From: CAWGGS01 sp963822095
GTDB taxonomy: Bacteria; Desulfobacterota; Desulfobulbia; Desulfobulbales; Desulfocapsaceae
Direction of reading: 5' to 3'
Assembly (NCBI GenBank): GCA_963822095.1
Contig: CAWGGS010000071.1
Span: forward strand, 62,001-126,000
Length of the DNA: 64,000 nucleotides
In this document: positions 1 through 8,299 of the stretch, one piece after another
Layout of the letters: every line of letters begins with the position of its first letter
Numbering within the stretch: the stretch's first letter is position 1
Translations under genes and position numbers: made by a program
Notes under the pieces: model-generated
Database searches by the model: none
What the model was told of the DNA's origin: nothing
The model's input: only the letters and a program-made list of their open reading frames with translations

Positions 1-136
1 CCAGATTTACGGTATAAATTTCCGGGTGTATCGGCCTGCTGCGAAAGAGATTAGGAATATAAATAACTGCCAGTACCAGCAGAACATGGAGTCCTATGGC
101 AAGGTTGAGTGGGAGTTTCCACTCGTTAGTATTCAT
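1..136 (-). CDS. TolA/TonB-type energy transducer, N-terminal fragment
   Basis: Only the first 45 or so codons lie in the window; the gene runs off the left edge. The visible protein starts MNTNEWKLPLNLAIGLHV and then has a single hydrophobic segment (about residues 11-31), ending with RSRPIHPEIYTVNL. A short cytoplasmic head, one membrane anchor and a periplasmic tail is the layout of TolA and TonB. It sits 31 nt downstream of tolR in the same direction, so TolA of the Tol-Pal envelope system is the likely identity, but the diagnostic C-terminal domain is not visible and TonB cannot be excluded. Confidence 0.65.
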   Translation of the reverse strand, partial: MNTNEWKLPLNLAIGLHVLLVLAVIYIPNLFRSRPIHPEIYTVNL

Positions 137-167
137 ATATGACACCTGAAATTCTCGATACACGATC

Positions 168-587
168 TTAGAACGTTTTTTCCGAAGGTTTGGTTACCAT
201 CCCCAATTTTTCGAATCCTGCTCTTTTAATATCGGCCATCACAGAAACAACAACACCATAAGGAACATCCTTATCCGCCTGAAGAAAAATCGGATTCTTT
301 TTTTTCGCATCGCTTAGCTTATGCAGCTGCTCAAAGAGCAGAGCCCGGTTAACTTTGATCTTACCCAAGCTGATCTCTCCATTTTTATCAATGGAGACTA
401 TAGTCGGTTCGCTTTCCTGGCGCAGGGACTTGGCTGTGGTTTCAGGGAGATTGACATTTAGTCCCTGCGTCATCATTGGGGCGGTTACCATGAAAATTAT
501 AAGTAGAACCAGCATGACATCAACAAGAGGTGTAACGTTGATGTCGGATACCAGACCTCTATGTCCATTGTTTCGACCAGGTCCCAT
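168..587 (-). CDS. tolR: TolR/ExbD biopolymer transport protein
   Basis: The protein is 139 residues, the usual TolR/ExbD length. It has a short cytoplasmic N-terminus, one transmembrane helix (about residues 19-40) that contains the conserved acidic residue D23 in the motif PLVDVMLVLLIIF, and a periplasmic domain. In this family the membrane aspartate is needed for proton-driven energy transduction with TolQ. The next gene upstream is tolQ (43 nt gap) and the next downstream is a TolA-like gene, which points to the Tol-Pal system rather than an ExbB-ExbD-TonB uptake system. That choice is made on context only. Confidence 0.9.
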   Translation of the reverse strand: MGPGRNNGHRGLVSDINVTPLVDVMLVLLIIFMVTAPMMTQGLNVNLPETTAKSLRQESEPTIVSIDKNGEISLGKIKVNRALLFEQLHKLSDAKKKNPIFLQADKDVPYGVVVSVMADIKRAGFEKLGMVTKPSEKTF

Positions 588-630
588 AATGTTCCTTTAA
601 GCGTTACTCTTTACAACATTTTACCAGATA

Positions 631-1332
631 TTAAACTCTGCTGATCATATCCCGTTCAACCAGATTGAGAAAATCTGTTGAAAAGATACTGACATTGTTG
701 TCAATATCTGCGAGTCTGTTGGAATAATAGTTATAAAATATAACTGCCGGTATCGCTACTGCAAGACCTGCGGCTGTGGCAATAAGGGCTTCTGAAATTC
801 CAGGAGCGACAACGGCAAGAGATGCTGAACCTCGTTGTCCGATATCGTGAAAAGAGGCCATAATTCCCCAAACGGTTCCGAATAGTCCGATAAAAGGGGT
901 CGCGCTACCCGTGGTTGCCAGGAACGGCAGTGCCTTACCGAGTTGAGCGATCTCCTGGGACTCTGCTTTTCTAATGGCCCTTTTTAGATTATCCATGGTT
1001 GCCATTTGCATTTCCAGAGTCTCTTTGAGATCCTCATCTTCATTGCGGTTTCGAATACGGTTGATCTTCTGCAACTCGGAAAAACCTGCTGCGAAAACAG
1101 TTGCTTCGGGACTGTAGGGAAAGTCCTCGGTTGCCTTATTGGCTTCGCTGAGGTTACTGGATGACCAGAAAGATTCGATGAAATCCTCGGAGTCCAGCCG
1201 AACCTTTCTATAAAGGCGGGCCTTCATGAAAACAATGGCCCAAGATATTACAGAAAAGAAAAACAGCGTAAGCATAACCAATTGACTGATTGGTCCTGCG
1301 TGTAAAACCATATTTGAGATTGAGAGATGCAC
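631..1332 (-). CDS. tolQ: TolQ/ExbB proton channel protein
   Basis: This 233-residue protein matches the MotA/TolQ/ExbB family. A first membrane segment lies at about residues 15-36, followed by a long cytoplasmic region, then two closely spaced membrane helices (about 140-160 and 178-202) with the conserved stretch ATTGSATPFIGLFGTVWGI. TolQ forms the inner membrane proton channel with TolR. It is the first gene of the tolQ-tolR-tolA-like operon, with no gene for 600 bases upstream, so its promoter should lie in the AT-rich stretch just above 1332. Confidence 0.92.
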   Translation of the reverse strand: MHLSISNMVLHAGPISQLVMLTLFFFSVISWAIVFMKARLYRKVRLDSEDFIESFWSSSNLSEANKATEDFPYSPEATVFAAGFSELQKINRIRNRNEDEDLKETLEMQMATMDNLKRAIRKAESQEIAQLGKALPFLATTGSATPFIGLFGTVWGIMASFHDIGQRGSASLAVVAPGISEALIATAAGLAVAIPAVIFYNYYSNRLADIDNNVSIFSTDFLNLVERDMISRV

Positions 1333-1941
1333 TTCTAAGTTTCCTTTTTGCCATCAGACAGGGAGTGAAATTTATGCAATCCTTATAAGACAGTGTCGGA
1401 TTTGCGTGTGATCAGTTCTTTTCCTTTCAATTTTTTGGGTAGTTATTACGATTGTGATAAAACTTAAAAAACGTCCAACGCAGGCGCTCGTAGAAAGATT
1501 GTCTCTTCGAATGCGTACCTCTTGGGAATTCAATGTCGAGGTAACACCCCACAGATCCTTCGGGTGAATGGTTAAAATTGTATGATCAGGTTGATTCGAT
1601 GTATCTCATATTAAACTTTTTAATAATAAACGCTTATTAAAATAATTCAATATTAAGAGATGGATTTTTTTGTCAAACATCAAACAACCGATTGACTATA
1701 TAACCGGCAAGAAAGGGTGTCAGCAATTGTTTTTTTTAAGCTCCCCGAATATTTTTTGTCGGCTTTGACTAACCTTGCATGATCTAAGGGGCCGTCAGCA
1801 AATATCTATACTGTTATGCAACGTATCTCCTGGCCTGATGTTTTTCCACGGCGGGCCTCCGCGAGGTGCCCTCCAGTGACGGCCTCCGCATCCCGAGTTG
1901 TAGATACGTATGCTAAAATCGGATAAAGAGAAAAATTGTTC
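1333..1941. other. 609-bp gene-free stretch between tolQ and the lipid operon
   Basis: No convincing coding frame is present. The part next to tolQ is AT-rich, including a TTAATAA/TTATTAA inverted repeat near 1620-1640, and presumably holds the tolQRA promoter. The part next to the FabZ-like gene holds a GC-rich palindromic element (listed separately at 1815-1923) that belongs to the dispersed repeat family of this window. Confidence 0.5.
1815..1923. repeat. Short member of the dispersed palindromic repeat family
   Basis: About 109 bp bounded by imperfect inverted ends: TGCAACGTATCT on the left and AGATACGTATGC on the right. The inside is GC-rich and shares the block GGGCCTCCGCGAGG with the longer copy at 8051-8299. 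The right terminus, reversed, reappears at 20534-20548 (AGCGTACGTATCTAAAAC). It looks like a deleted member of a small non-autonomous or structural repeat. It lies just past the end of the lipid operon. Confidence 0.55.
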
Positions 1942-2376
1942 TTAACTTATTAAAGTAGCGGTAAATTCGATACGGAGCGCAGTCTTGTTTCCAATTTTCA
2001 CAGTACCTTTCAAAAAGTGGGCGAATGAAACGGTTTCTATGAGCTTTACCTCTATCCTGAGTGTGTCGCCGGGATATACGGGGCGTTTAAAGCGGGCATT
2101 TGTTATTTTGGTGATCACAGGCATACCTCTATGGCCTGATCGCGTGCCGAAGTCCATTTTGGCAATGAGCAAAGCGCCGCTTTGAAATACGGCTTCACAT
2201 AACAAGACTCCGGGAAGAATAGGCCTTTCAGGGTAGTGTCCTCTAAAAACATCGAGATCGGTGGGAATATCTTTTTCCGTTACCAATAAATTCGATTCTT
2301 CGTCTATGATCCTGTCAACCCAGAGGAATGGGTCCCTATGGGGGATGAGTTCTGTTATCCTTTTGTCAATAGGCAT
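1942..2376 (-). CDS. FabZ-like 3-hydroxyacyl-ACP dehydratase
   Basis: A 144-residue hot-dog fold protein. It keeps the FabZ opening PHRDPFLWVDRI (residues 12-23) and the active-site block RGHYPERPILPGVLLCEA, with the catalytic pair H47 and E61. FabZ enzymes dehydrate 3-hydroxyacyl-ACP to trans-2-enoyl-ACP. It is the last gene of a five-gene minus-strand operon with a ketosynthase, an ACP and two flavoprotein desaturase homologues, 15 nt after the second flavoprotein, so it is probably dedicated to that pathway rather than being the housekeeping FabZ, which in this kind of genome normally sits with lpx genes. Substrate unknown. Confidence 0.85.
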   Translation of the reverse strand: MPIDKRITELIPHRDPFLWVDRIIDEESNLLVTEKDIPTDLDVFRGHYPERPILPGVLLCEAVFQSGALLIAKMDFGTRSGHRGMPVITKITNARFKRPVYPGDTLRIEVKLIETVSFAHFLKGTVKIGNKTALRIEFTATLIS

Positions 2377-2391
2377 ACCGGTGAAGACCTC

Positions 2392-3798
2392 TTAATGGCA
2401 TCGAATAAAGCTGTCTACATCATTTGAGACAATTACGCCGTAATTAATTGCTCCCAGCCATCCGGACATTATGATACCCACGGAACCAACATGGAAGAGC
2501 CCTGCAATCTCTTTAAAGAGAGAGCGTGAGACATCCAGTCCTTCAAATTTCGTTCCAAACGATGTCCCACGGGTATGAAGAGTATATCGTTTGAATGTCT
2601 TCGGTGTTGCGGCCTCTGTCCAATCAATTTTATCCCTTATGTCAGGAAAATATCGTTGGAGATCAACCAAAGTTCTGGTGATAAGCCGGCCTTTTTCCTC
2701 CTGATACGTTTTCTCATCTAATTCGGCCCAATCATCAAAACGGCTGTTCATCGAGGCCACGATTGTATATCGGTCGTGTCCGGGACGAGTTTGGGGGGAG
2801 TAGATGGAAAATGTCTTGGAGCGGGTATGCATATCGAGCAGTTCTTCAGAATCAAATACAGGGGCTGTTGATGTAAAGAGGAGGTCACCTTTTTTCTCGA
2901 TTTCGCTGTCTTTGGAGATACCGAAATAGACCTGACAACTGGAATTATTGACCCTGATCGCGTCAGCTTTTTCAAGGAAACTCTCAGAAAAATTATCCTT
3001 TCCCGCCAGGTCGAAAATAGTATTCGTTATGCCGCTGTTTGAAACAACCACGTTTGAAGTTACCGTTTTCCCATCAACCACAAGGCCACGAACCTTCTTG
3101 TTTTCAATGAGGATCTTTTCAACTCTTGCATTTGTGCAGATAGTAACCCCGTTTTTTTCCAGTTCATCAGTCATCATTCCTATTAATTTATCCGTTCCCC
3201 CCTGAAAGGTGTAGACACCTTTATTCATAAAATTTGAAAAGACGATACCGTAAGTGATGGCGGGATCGTTCAGGGTGGAACCGTTTGCATAGGTGATCGG
3301 TTCCATGAGGAGTCTGTGCACATCGTTTCGCTTCGGGAAAAATTTTTCAAAAAGCTCACGTGTGGTCATCGACTGGTCGTCATAGAAGTTCATCTTGGAA
3401 ACTGTGGAAAAAAAATTGTCAATGGTTGCCTGATCGATTTTGAAATGATGCAAAAGAAGAGATGTGAAATCATTGCGATCAAATGTGGTTCGCAAGGAGA
3501 ATTGGGGGTTGTCAAAAACAATTTCCTTGAGTTGCACAATTGAGCGCATTATTTCCTTATTCCAGTATTTTTTGCAGGTTTTGACCATTCCATACGGGAA
3601 ACCGTGCAAGGAAATATCAAAAATATGTCCTTTTCGTTTGAACCAGGTTGCTAACCCCCCTAGTTGAAGGTGATGCTCGAGAAGCAAGACGTCGTGACCA
3701 CAATGGGCGAGACGATTGGCAGCGGTAAGTCCACCGAGACCGGATCCTATGACTATTACATCATATGTACTTCGGATTTTATCTAAGGCTACAGGCAT
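2392..3798 (-). CDS. Phytoene-desaturase-like (CrtI family) FAD oxidoreductase
   Basis: A 468-residue flavoprotein. The N-terminus has a clear ADP-binding Rossmann motif (VIGSGLGGLTAANRLA, from about residue 16) followed by the FAD-contacting LLLEHHLQLGGLATWF. The C-terminus has the family's second FAD-binding block (GLFHVGSVGIIMSGWLGAINYG). CrtI enzymes desaturate or isomerise polyenes. There is no phytoene synthase or other carotenoid gene nearby; instead the neighbours are a ketosynthase, ACP and dehydratase. This suggests a desaturation, cyclisation or isomerisation step on an ACP-bound or derived acyl chain. That role is inference from context. Confidence 0.8.
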   Translation of the reverse strand: MPVALDKIRSTYDVIVIGSGLGGLTAANRLAHCGHDVLLLEHHLQLGGLATWFKRKGHIFDISLHGFPYGMVKTCKKYWNKEIMRSIVQLKEIVFDNPQFSLRTTFDRNDFTSLLLHHFKIDQATIDNFFSTVSKMNFYDDQSMTTRELFEKFFPKRNDVHRLLMEPITYANGSTLNDPAITYGIVFSNFMNKGVYTFQGGTDKLIGMMTDELEKNGVTICTNARVEKILIENKKVRGLVVDGKTVTSNVVVSNSGITNTIFDLAGKDNFSESFLEKADAIRVNNSSCQVYFGISKDSEIEKKGDLLFTSTAPVFDSEELLDMHTRSKTFSIYSPQTRPGHDRYTIVASMNSRFDDWAELDEKTYQEEKGRLITRTLVDLQRYFPDIRDKIDWTEAATPKTFKRYTLHTRGTSFGTKFEGLDVSRSLFKEIAGLFHVGSVGIIMSGWLGAINYGVIVSNDVDSFIRCH

Positions 3799-3843
3799 AA
3801 GACAGTAAAAATGATTTGAGATATGTCAGCAAGGGGAGGGCAA

Positions 3844-5229
3844 TCAGAGAGTGGGCAGAATATGTTGATTGACCATGGAAATACCACTGAGTAACGATCC
3901 GATAATACCTAAATATCCCTGATCCGTACCTGCCAAGAATACATTATCATACCCGATCTTTCCATCTTTGATTTTATGTGGACGACCATAAATCGCCCCC
4001 TCTTTTTTGGCCGTGAAACGTTCTATGGTAAGCGGTGTGAAGGTGTCTTCATATACAATATTTTCACTAAATTTTCCAACTATTTTCTCGATAGCATCAA
4101 CAGATCTCCCTGAAAAATGCAACTTTTTGTCTCTATACAGGTCAGGCATGTTTTCAAGAGATTTCCAGCTTTGATAGTTAGCCAAATGCGTTGTTCGGAT
4201 TTCGAAATATTCTCTTGGACTCAAGCCGTTAAAGTTTGAGGGAAAACAGATCACACCACTTTCGAGATCCACCATTTTTTCAGGTCGCTTATAAGAAAAT
4301 GTTTCTGAGCTGTTAAAAAATATAATTGTTCTTTTCGTCTGCAGGTCATTGCCCCATGATAGAGGGAGCTGAAATATGGACTCTATGAAACCAATACGTT
4401 TTTCAGGAATGTTCTCGTGTTCCCGATCAAGGAGGGTCAATGTTTCTTCATAACCAATTGTTGATATAAGCTTTTCGCACGACAGCATCTCTCCCGTTTC
4501 CAATTCAACCCCCAATACTTTTCGTCCCTCAGTGAGTATCTTTTTCACCGGGGACTGCATCCGTATACTGCCGCCATATTCAAGATAGCGGTTCATTAAC
4601 AGATCAAGAAAGTCCTTGATGGTTCCCTGGGGACGAAAAAGCCCTTCTTGAAAAATAGATCTGAACATAATAACAAACTGGCTAAGGTCCATGTCGTTTT
4701 CAAGACTGGAGCCATAGAACAGTAAGGGGCAGAGGAGCATTTGGACAAGAAGGGGGTCGGATATGTGATGCTGTAAAAAGGCTTTCGCTGACCTGTAACT
4801 TTCGAATAGGTATGCGGGAAAAGAATTTATAGCTGTAACAAGATTGTCAAAGTCGTTTTTTGAATGCGGGAATTTTTCACCAATCTGGTCGCATAACAAA
4901 TTAAAATCGTTTGAAAATAGTAGTGTTTCTCTGTCAGTAAAACAAATTTCGCTCTGGATCTGTTCGTGGGGCTTAAGCAGATTCCTGTCAATTTTAAGTT
5001 GCCGGAAAATCTGATTGAGGGGAGCTTTTCTGTTTTTCGGTGGAGCGTAATTTGTTATGGCATGAAGCCCGGTTTCAATAAGGACCTTGTTGCGATAAAA
5101 GTAGGAATTGAGTCCTCCTATACGGGAGTGTTTTTCAAGGAGGAGAACATGAGGGGAAAATCTGGCATAGCGAATGGCAGCAGCAAGTCCTGAAAGGCCG
5201 CTGCCAATAATCAATAAGGGAATTTTCAC
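3844..5229 (-). CDS. Second CrtI/amine-oxidase-like FAD oxidoreductase
   Basis: 461 residues. It begins directly with the dinucleotide-binding motif (IIGSGLSGLAAAIRYA, residues 7-22) and LLLEKHSRIGGLNSYF, and ends with an FAD-binding block (NVFLAGTDQGYLGIIGSLLSG). It is related to, but clearly diverged from, the CrtI-like protein encoded next (45 nt downstream), so the operon contains two non-identical copies of the fold. The ACP gene ends only 4 nt upstream, which suggests translational coupling. Probable role: oxidation or isomerisation of an acyl chain in this lipid pathway. The exact reaction cannot be read from sequence. Confidence 0.75.
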   Translation of the reverse strand: MKIPLLIIGSGLSGLAAAIRYARFSPHVLLLEKHSRIGGLNSYFYRNKVLIETGLHAITNYAPPKNRKAPLNQIFRQLKIDRNLLKPHEQIQSEICFTDRETLLFSNDFNLLCDQIGEKFPHSKNDFDNLVTAINSFPAYLFESYRSAKAFLQHHISDPLLVQMLLCPLLFYGSSLENDMDLSQFVIMFRSIFQEGLFRPQGTIKDFLDLLMNRYLEYGGSIRMQSPVKKILTEGRKVLGVELETGEMLSCEKLISTIGYEETLTLLDREHENIPEKRIGFIESIFQLPLSWGNDLQTKRTIIFFNSSETFSYKRPEKMVDLESGVICFPSNFNGLSPREYFEIRTTHLANYQSWKSLENMPDLYRDKKLHFSGRSVDAIEKIVGKFSENIVYEDTFTPLTIERFTAKKEGAIYGRPHKIKDGKIGYDNVFLAGTDQGYLGIIGSLLSGISMVNQHILPTL

Positions 5230-5233
5230 AAAT

Positions 5234-5485
5234 TCAGACGTCTTTCATGAGCGGTTCAAGGTACGTAACACAACTTGCCAGGGTTGCGAGGTGGGGGTAG
5301 TCTTCTTCCGGAATCTGGAGTTGATGTCTTTTCCTCAGCTCCATGACGATATCAAGAAAATCCATTGAATCCAAATCCAATTGGTCGCGTAAAGGTTGAT
5401 CTTCCTGTAGATTGTCAAATTCTGCATCTTCGTCAATATCAGCTATTATCTCCAATATAAGAGTTTTGATTTCACTTTGTGTCAT
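5234..5485 (-). CDS. Dedicated acyl carrier protein
   Basis: An 83-residue acidic protein with the ACP phosphopantetheine site DLDSMD; the serine that would carry the prosthetic group is S40. Helix II after it (MDFLDIVMELRKRHQLQIPEED) fits the ACP fold. It departs from the housekeeping AcpP signature (normally DSLD), which together with its place between a ketosynthase and two flavoproteins suggests a pathway-specific carrier. It needs a 4'-phosphopantetheinyl transferase, and none is in this window. Confidence 0.88.
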   Translation of the reverse strand: MTQSEIKTLILEIIADIDEDAEFDNLQEDQPLRDQLDLDSMDFLDIVMELRKRHQLQIPEEDYPHLATLASCVTYLEPLMKDV

Positions 5486-5742
5486 TTGGTTCTCCAGATG
5501 AATCCTTACAAATTTAATTGCAATTTAAAAAATAGTCTATCATTCTGTCGAATACCGTTTTTTGAAAAAGTGTGGTTAAAGATTGATCTCTTGCGATCAT
5601 CTTTTATCCAAGTTGAGAAAAACATTCCAAAAAGATATCCTGATTTATCGATATTACATAAGAGAGTCTGACTATATACCATACCTAAAGCATATTTTTT
5701 ATGTTTTTTTGAAAAAAGAAGCCAATGTTTTCAAGCATGCAT

Positions 5743-6993
5743 TTATAAAAAGAATTTTTTTATAATAACCGTGGAATTGATTCCCACCATCCCGAACGAA
5801 TTGTTGAGTATGGTAGAAATTGAATCTCGTTGCAAAGAGGTATTCAAGACGAGATTAGGTAAAGAACAGGCGGGATCAAGTTCCTGCACATTTATGGTTG
5901 GGTGAACCAAGTTATCCTCAAAGGACGGGAGGTTTCCGGCGAGTTCAAGAACGCCTGCGGCCCCCATGGCGTGGCCGATGATGCTTTTCGTGTTATTGAT
6001 CGAGGTCGTGGAGCAGCCCTTGAAAACCTGTTGTATCGCCTTGCATTCTTCGATATCTCCTTGAGGTGTTCCGGTGGCATGGGTGCTGATGATATCAATT
6101 TCATCGGCCTCCATTTCAGCCCTTTGTAGGGCAAGTTTGATACATTCAGCCTGCCGCACTCCCAGTGGAAGAACGAAATCATTTGCATCGGAATTCATTG
6201 CATAACCAACTATTTCACCGTAAATGTGGACATTTCTCTCAAGGGCCTTTTCAAGAGGTTCGAGGATATAGACACATGCACCTTCGGATATGACAATGCC
6301 GTTTCTGGAGATATCAAACGGTCTGCAGGCCTTGCGGGGATCCGCGGCAGCGGCGAGCGCTCCTTGGGCTTTGAAGCTTGCAAAAATCCCAAAGGAACCA
6401 ATAGATTCGGAGATTCCACCGACAATGGCCGTATCCACTTCTCCGAGACGTAACATCTGAACACCTTGGATAAGTGAGGCGTTTCCTGCTGCGCATGCAG
6501 CGCCAATAGAATAGTGGGGACCGGTTATTCCCAGACCCATGGTAATTTCCCCTGCGGGATTGTTTAAGACTGTTCGTGGGTTATGGTGGTGGGTCCAGTA
6601 ATCGACGTTGTAGTTGTAAAGGCTAATGTTGTAAATTTCGTTTTCCGTTTCGACTGTACCATGTTCGGTCAGACCGATATACACTCCTATGCGTGATTTG
6701 TCGCATGTTGCAAGATCGAGTTTTGCATCCAGGATAGCTTCGTTGGAACAGTAAACACCCAGGCATCCTGCCCTGGTCCCTCTTTTATTCTCTTTTTTCT
6801 TTCGATACTTTGTCTCGGGGAAACTACATACTCCGGCTGGTGCCTTGCCAAAGTACCTAAGATCGATTTCAGAGATATTGCTTTCTCCTCTCAGAAGTTT
6901 TTTTCTAAAATCGGGAAGATTGTCGGAGCCAGGTGCAACTAAACCGACACCTGTAATCACAATTCTTTTTGTAGGATGGTCCATCGGAGTCAC
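5743..6993 (-). CDS. FabF-type 3-oxoacyl-ACP synthase (ketosynthase II family)
   Basis: A 416-residue condensing enzyme with a complete Cys-His-His site: C167 in SIGAACAAGNASL, H305 in STHATGTPQGD and H341 in TKSIIGHAMGAAG, with K336 also kept. FabF enzymes elongate acyl-ACP with malonyl-ACP. It is the first gene of the operon fabF-like, ACP, flavoprotein, CrtI-like, fabZ-like; a 257-nt AT-rich gap without a gene follows it, so the ACP may have an additional promoter. The gene composition is that of a specialised fatty-acid or polyene pathway, not of the primary FAS operon (no fabD, fabG or fabH here). Confidence 0.88.
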   Translation of the reverse strand: MTPMDHPTKRIVITGVGLVAPGSDNLPDFRKKLLRGESNISEIDLRYFGKAPAGVCSFPETKYRKKKENKRGTRAGCLGVYCSNEAILDAKLDLATCDKSRIGVYIGLTEHGTVETENEIYNISLYNYNVDYWTHHHNPRTVLNNPAGEITMGLGITGPHYSIGAACAAGNASLIQGVQMLRLGEVDTAIVGGISESIGSFGIFASFKAQGALAAAADPRKACRPFDISRNGIVISEGACVYILEPLEKALERNVHIYGEIVGYAMNSDANDFVLPLGVRQAECIKLALQRAEMEADEIDIISTHATGTPQGDIEECKAIQQVFKGCSTTSINNTKSIIGHAMGAAGVLELAGNLPSFEDNLVHPTINVQELDPACSLPNLVLNTSLQRDSISTILNNSFGMVGINSTVIIKKFFL

Positions 6994-7217
6994 GTTTAAG
7001 TTGAAACTAAAAAGAAGTGCAAAGAGTATTATACAGTTAAATGAAAAGATGCAGAGACATATTGTGACCAGGGCCCTTGAATGCTCTCTACTGTCCTCTC
7101 TCTTTACATAAATGTCAGAACCCTAATTTTTAGGACAAAAAAGGATAAAATTCAAGTAGAATGAAGGCTGAAAAAAAAATATCTTATATCGAATAAAACG
7201 AGAGGAGAGACAAGGAT

Positions 7218-7286
7218 GTGAAATCGTTTGTCAGGGAACTCTGGTTCACCGTACCCACACGTAGGGCATTAATTAATATACCCCCC
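7218..7286 (+). pseudogene. 5' remnant of a yjbQ gene
   Basis: A GTG start preceded by AGAGGAGAGACAAGG encodes VKSFVRELWFTVPTRRAL followed by INIPP. Of these 23 residues, 16 are identical to the N-terminus of the intact YjbQ protein encoded at 7390-7806 on the other strand. After the proline-rich point the frame continues to a stop at 7388 but no longer resembles YjbQ, so the gene is cut off there. The DNA of the two copies differs much more than the protein, so this is not a recent duplicate. The matching 3' end of a yjbQ gene is found at 20687-20737 in the same orientation. Confidence 0.8.
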
Positions 7287-7389
7287 CAAAAGTGGAAATC
7301 TAACGCTATTGTCACGAAAAAATTGAAGACCCTCTTTGCTTTTCTTGTTTTTAAGTGCTTACCCGCACAAGAGGAGCAAATTTCATAGC

Positions 7390-7806
7390 TTACTCCCCAA
7401 TGATTTTGACCAATACACGTTTACGGCGTCGCCCATCAAATTCACCGTAGAAAATCTGCTCCCAGGTTCCGAAATCGAGTTGTCCGTCGGTAATTGCAAC
7501 AACTACCTCACGTCCCATGATCTGGCGTTTCATGTGTGCGTCAGCGTTGTCTTCGTACCCGTTGTGTTTGTATTGGTCAACCGGGGCATGAGGGGCGAGT
7601 TTTTCCAGCCAGACGTCATAGTCCTGGTGGAGTCCGGGTTCGTCGTCGTTGATAAACACTGATGCTGTTATGTGCATCGCGTTACAGAGTACTAAACCAT
7701 CACGAATTCCGCTTTCCTCAAGACATTCTTGGACGTTGGGCGTGATGTTAATAAAAGCGCGTCGGGTAGGCACCTCGAACCACAACTCTTTACGATAGCT
7801 TTTCAT
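7390..7806 (-). CDS. yjbQ: YjbQ (UPF0047) family protein
   Basis: A 138-residue YjbQ-family protein, full length. Family features are the WFEVPTRRAFINIT start, LCNAMHITASVFINDDEPGLH, the HNGYEDNADAH segment rich in possible metal ligands, and the C-terminal EFDGRRRKRVLVKIIGE. Some annotations call the family a secondary thiamine-phosphate synthase, because overexpression can replace ThiE; its true role is unsettled. I chose the ATG at 7806 rather than the GTG at 7821 because a GGAGGAG ribosome site lies 6 nt before it and the remnant copy also starts at this residue. It is the outermost gene of the island that interrupts another yjbQ. Confidence 0.88.
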   Translation of the reverse strand: MKSYRKELWFEVPTRRAFINITPNVQECLEESGIRDGLVLCNAMHITASVFINDDEPGLHQDYDVWLEKLAPHAPVDQYKHNGYEDNADAHMKRQIMGREVVVAITDGQLDFGTWEQIFYGEFDGRRRKRVLVKIIGE

Positions 7807-8283
7807 GGGTTTCTCCTCCACTATAAACAGTTTTCATATCAAGCAGTAACACTGATGAAAAAGTATAGTGTGAATAGTTACGTAACAGCTTGATTTGATG
7901 AGATCCAACTGGGTTTTGTACCACTAGATAAAAACATCCTGGTATTTCAGCAAAAAAAAGCCTCCTCAAAAAGATTGGAATGACGTGCCGATTTCAGATT
8001 CATCAGGTTGCACCAACATTAAAGGGAAATATTGGTTCATCCGAATGAAGCGTACTTTTGTAAATCTGAAAGGAACAATCCGGCAGAGTGCATCACTTCC
8101 AGACGCTACTCTGCGGCCTTATCGCCGGTACACCACGGCTGACAGACAGGCCGTCCCTGGGCGCCTGCTGTCAGGTGCGGACGTCCTGCCCGCACCCCTC
8201 TGGGCCTTGTATGGAATACCTTCGGGCCTCCGCGAGGCGTCTTCCAGAGACGCCCTCTGCCTCCCGCGTTATAATAAGTACTC
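7807..8283. other. Gene-free stretch between yjbQ and ablB
   Basis: No credible gene. The first 240 bases are AT-rich and presumably carry the yjbQ promoter. The remainder is filled by a long copy of the dispersed structured repeat (8051-8299). Open frames crossing the repeat have no recognisable protein features. Confidence 0.5.
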
Positions 8284-8299
8284 TCAATCCGGAAGAACC
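8051..8299. repeat. Dispersed structured repeat, long copy A
   Basis: About 249 bp. It aligns with copy B (53547-53750) from the first CGTA onward: the first 50 bases align without a gap, then CTTCCAGAC, GGCCTTATCGCC, GTACACCACGGCTGACAGAC and so on, ending in CTCAATCCGGAAG. Copy A has an extra segment in its right half (GGGCCTCCGCGAGG) that copy C at 1815-1923 also has. The central hairpin (GGTGCGGAC, loop GTCCT, GCCCGCACC; one mismatch) corresponds to the perfect hairpin of copy B, with a compensating G-C to T-A change. The right end runs into the last codons of ablB. Confidence 0.75.

Noticed and set aside
1942..6993. Carotenoid biosynthesis cluster
   Set aside because: CrtI-like proteins are present, but there is no phytoene synthase or prenyl transferase; the other genes are fatty-acid-type.
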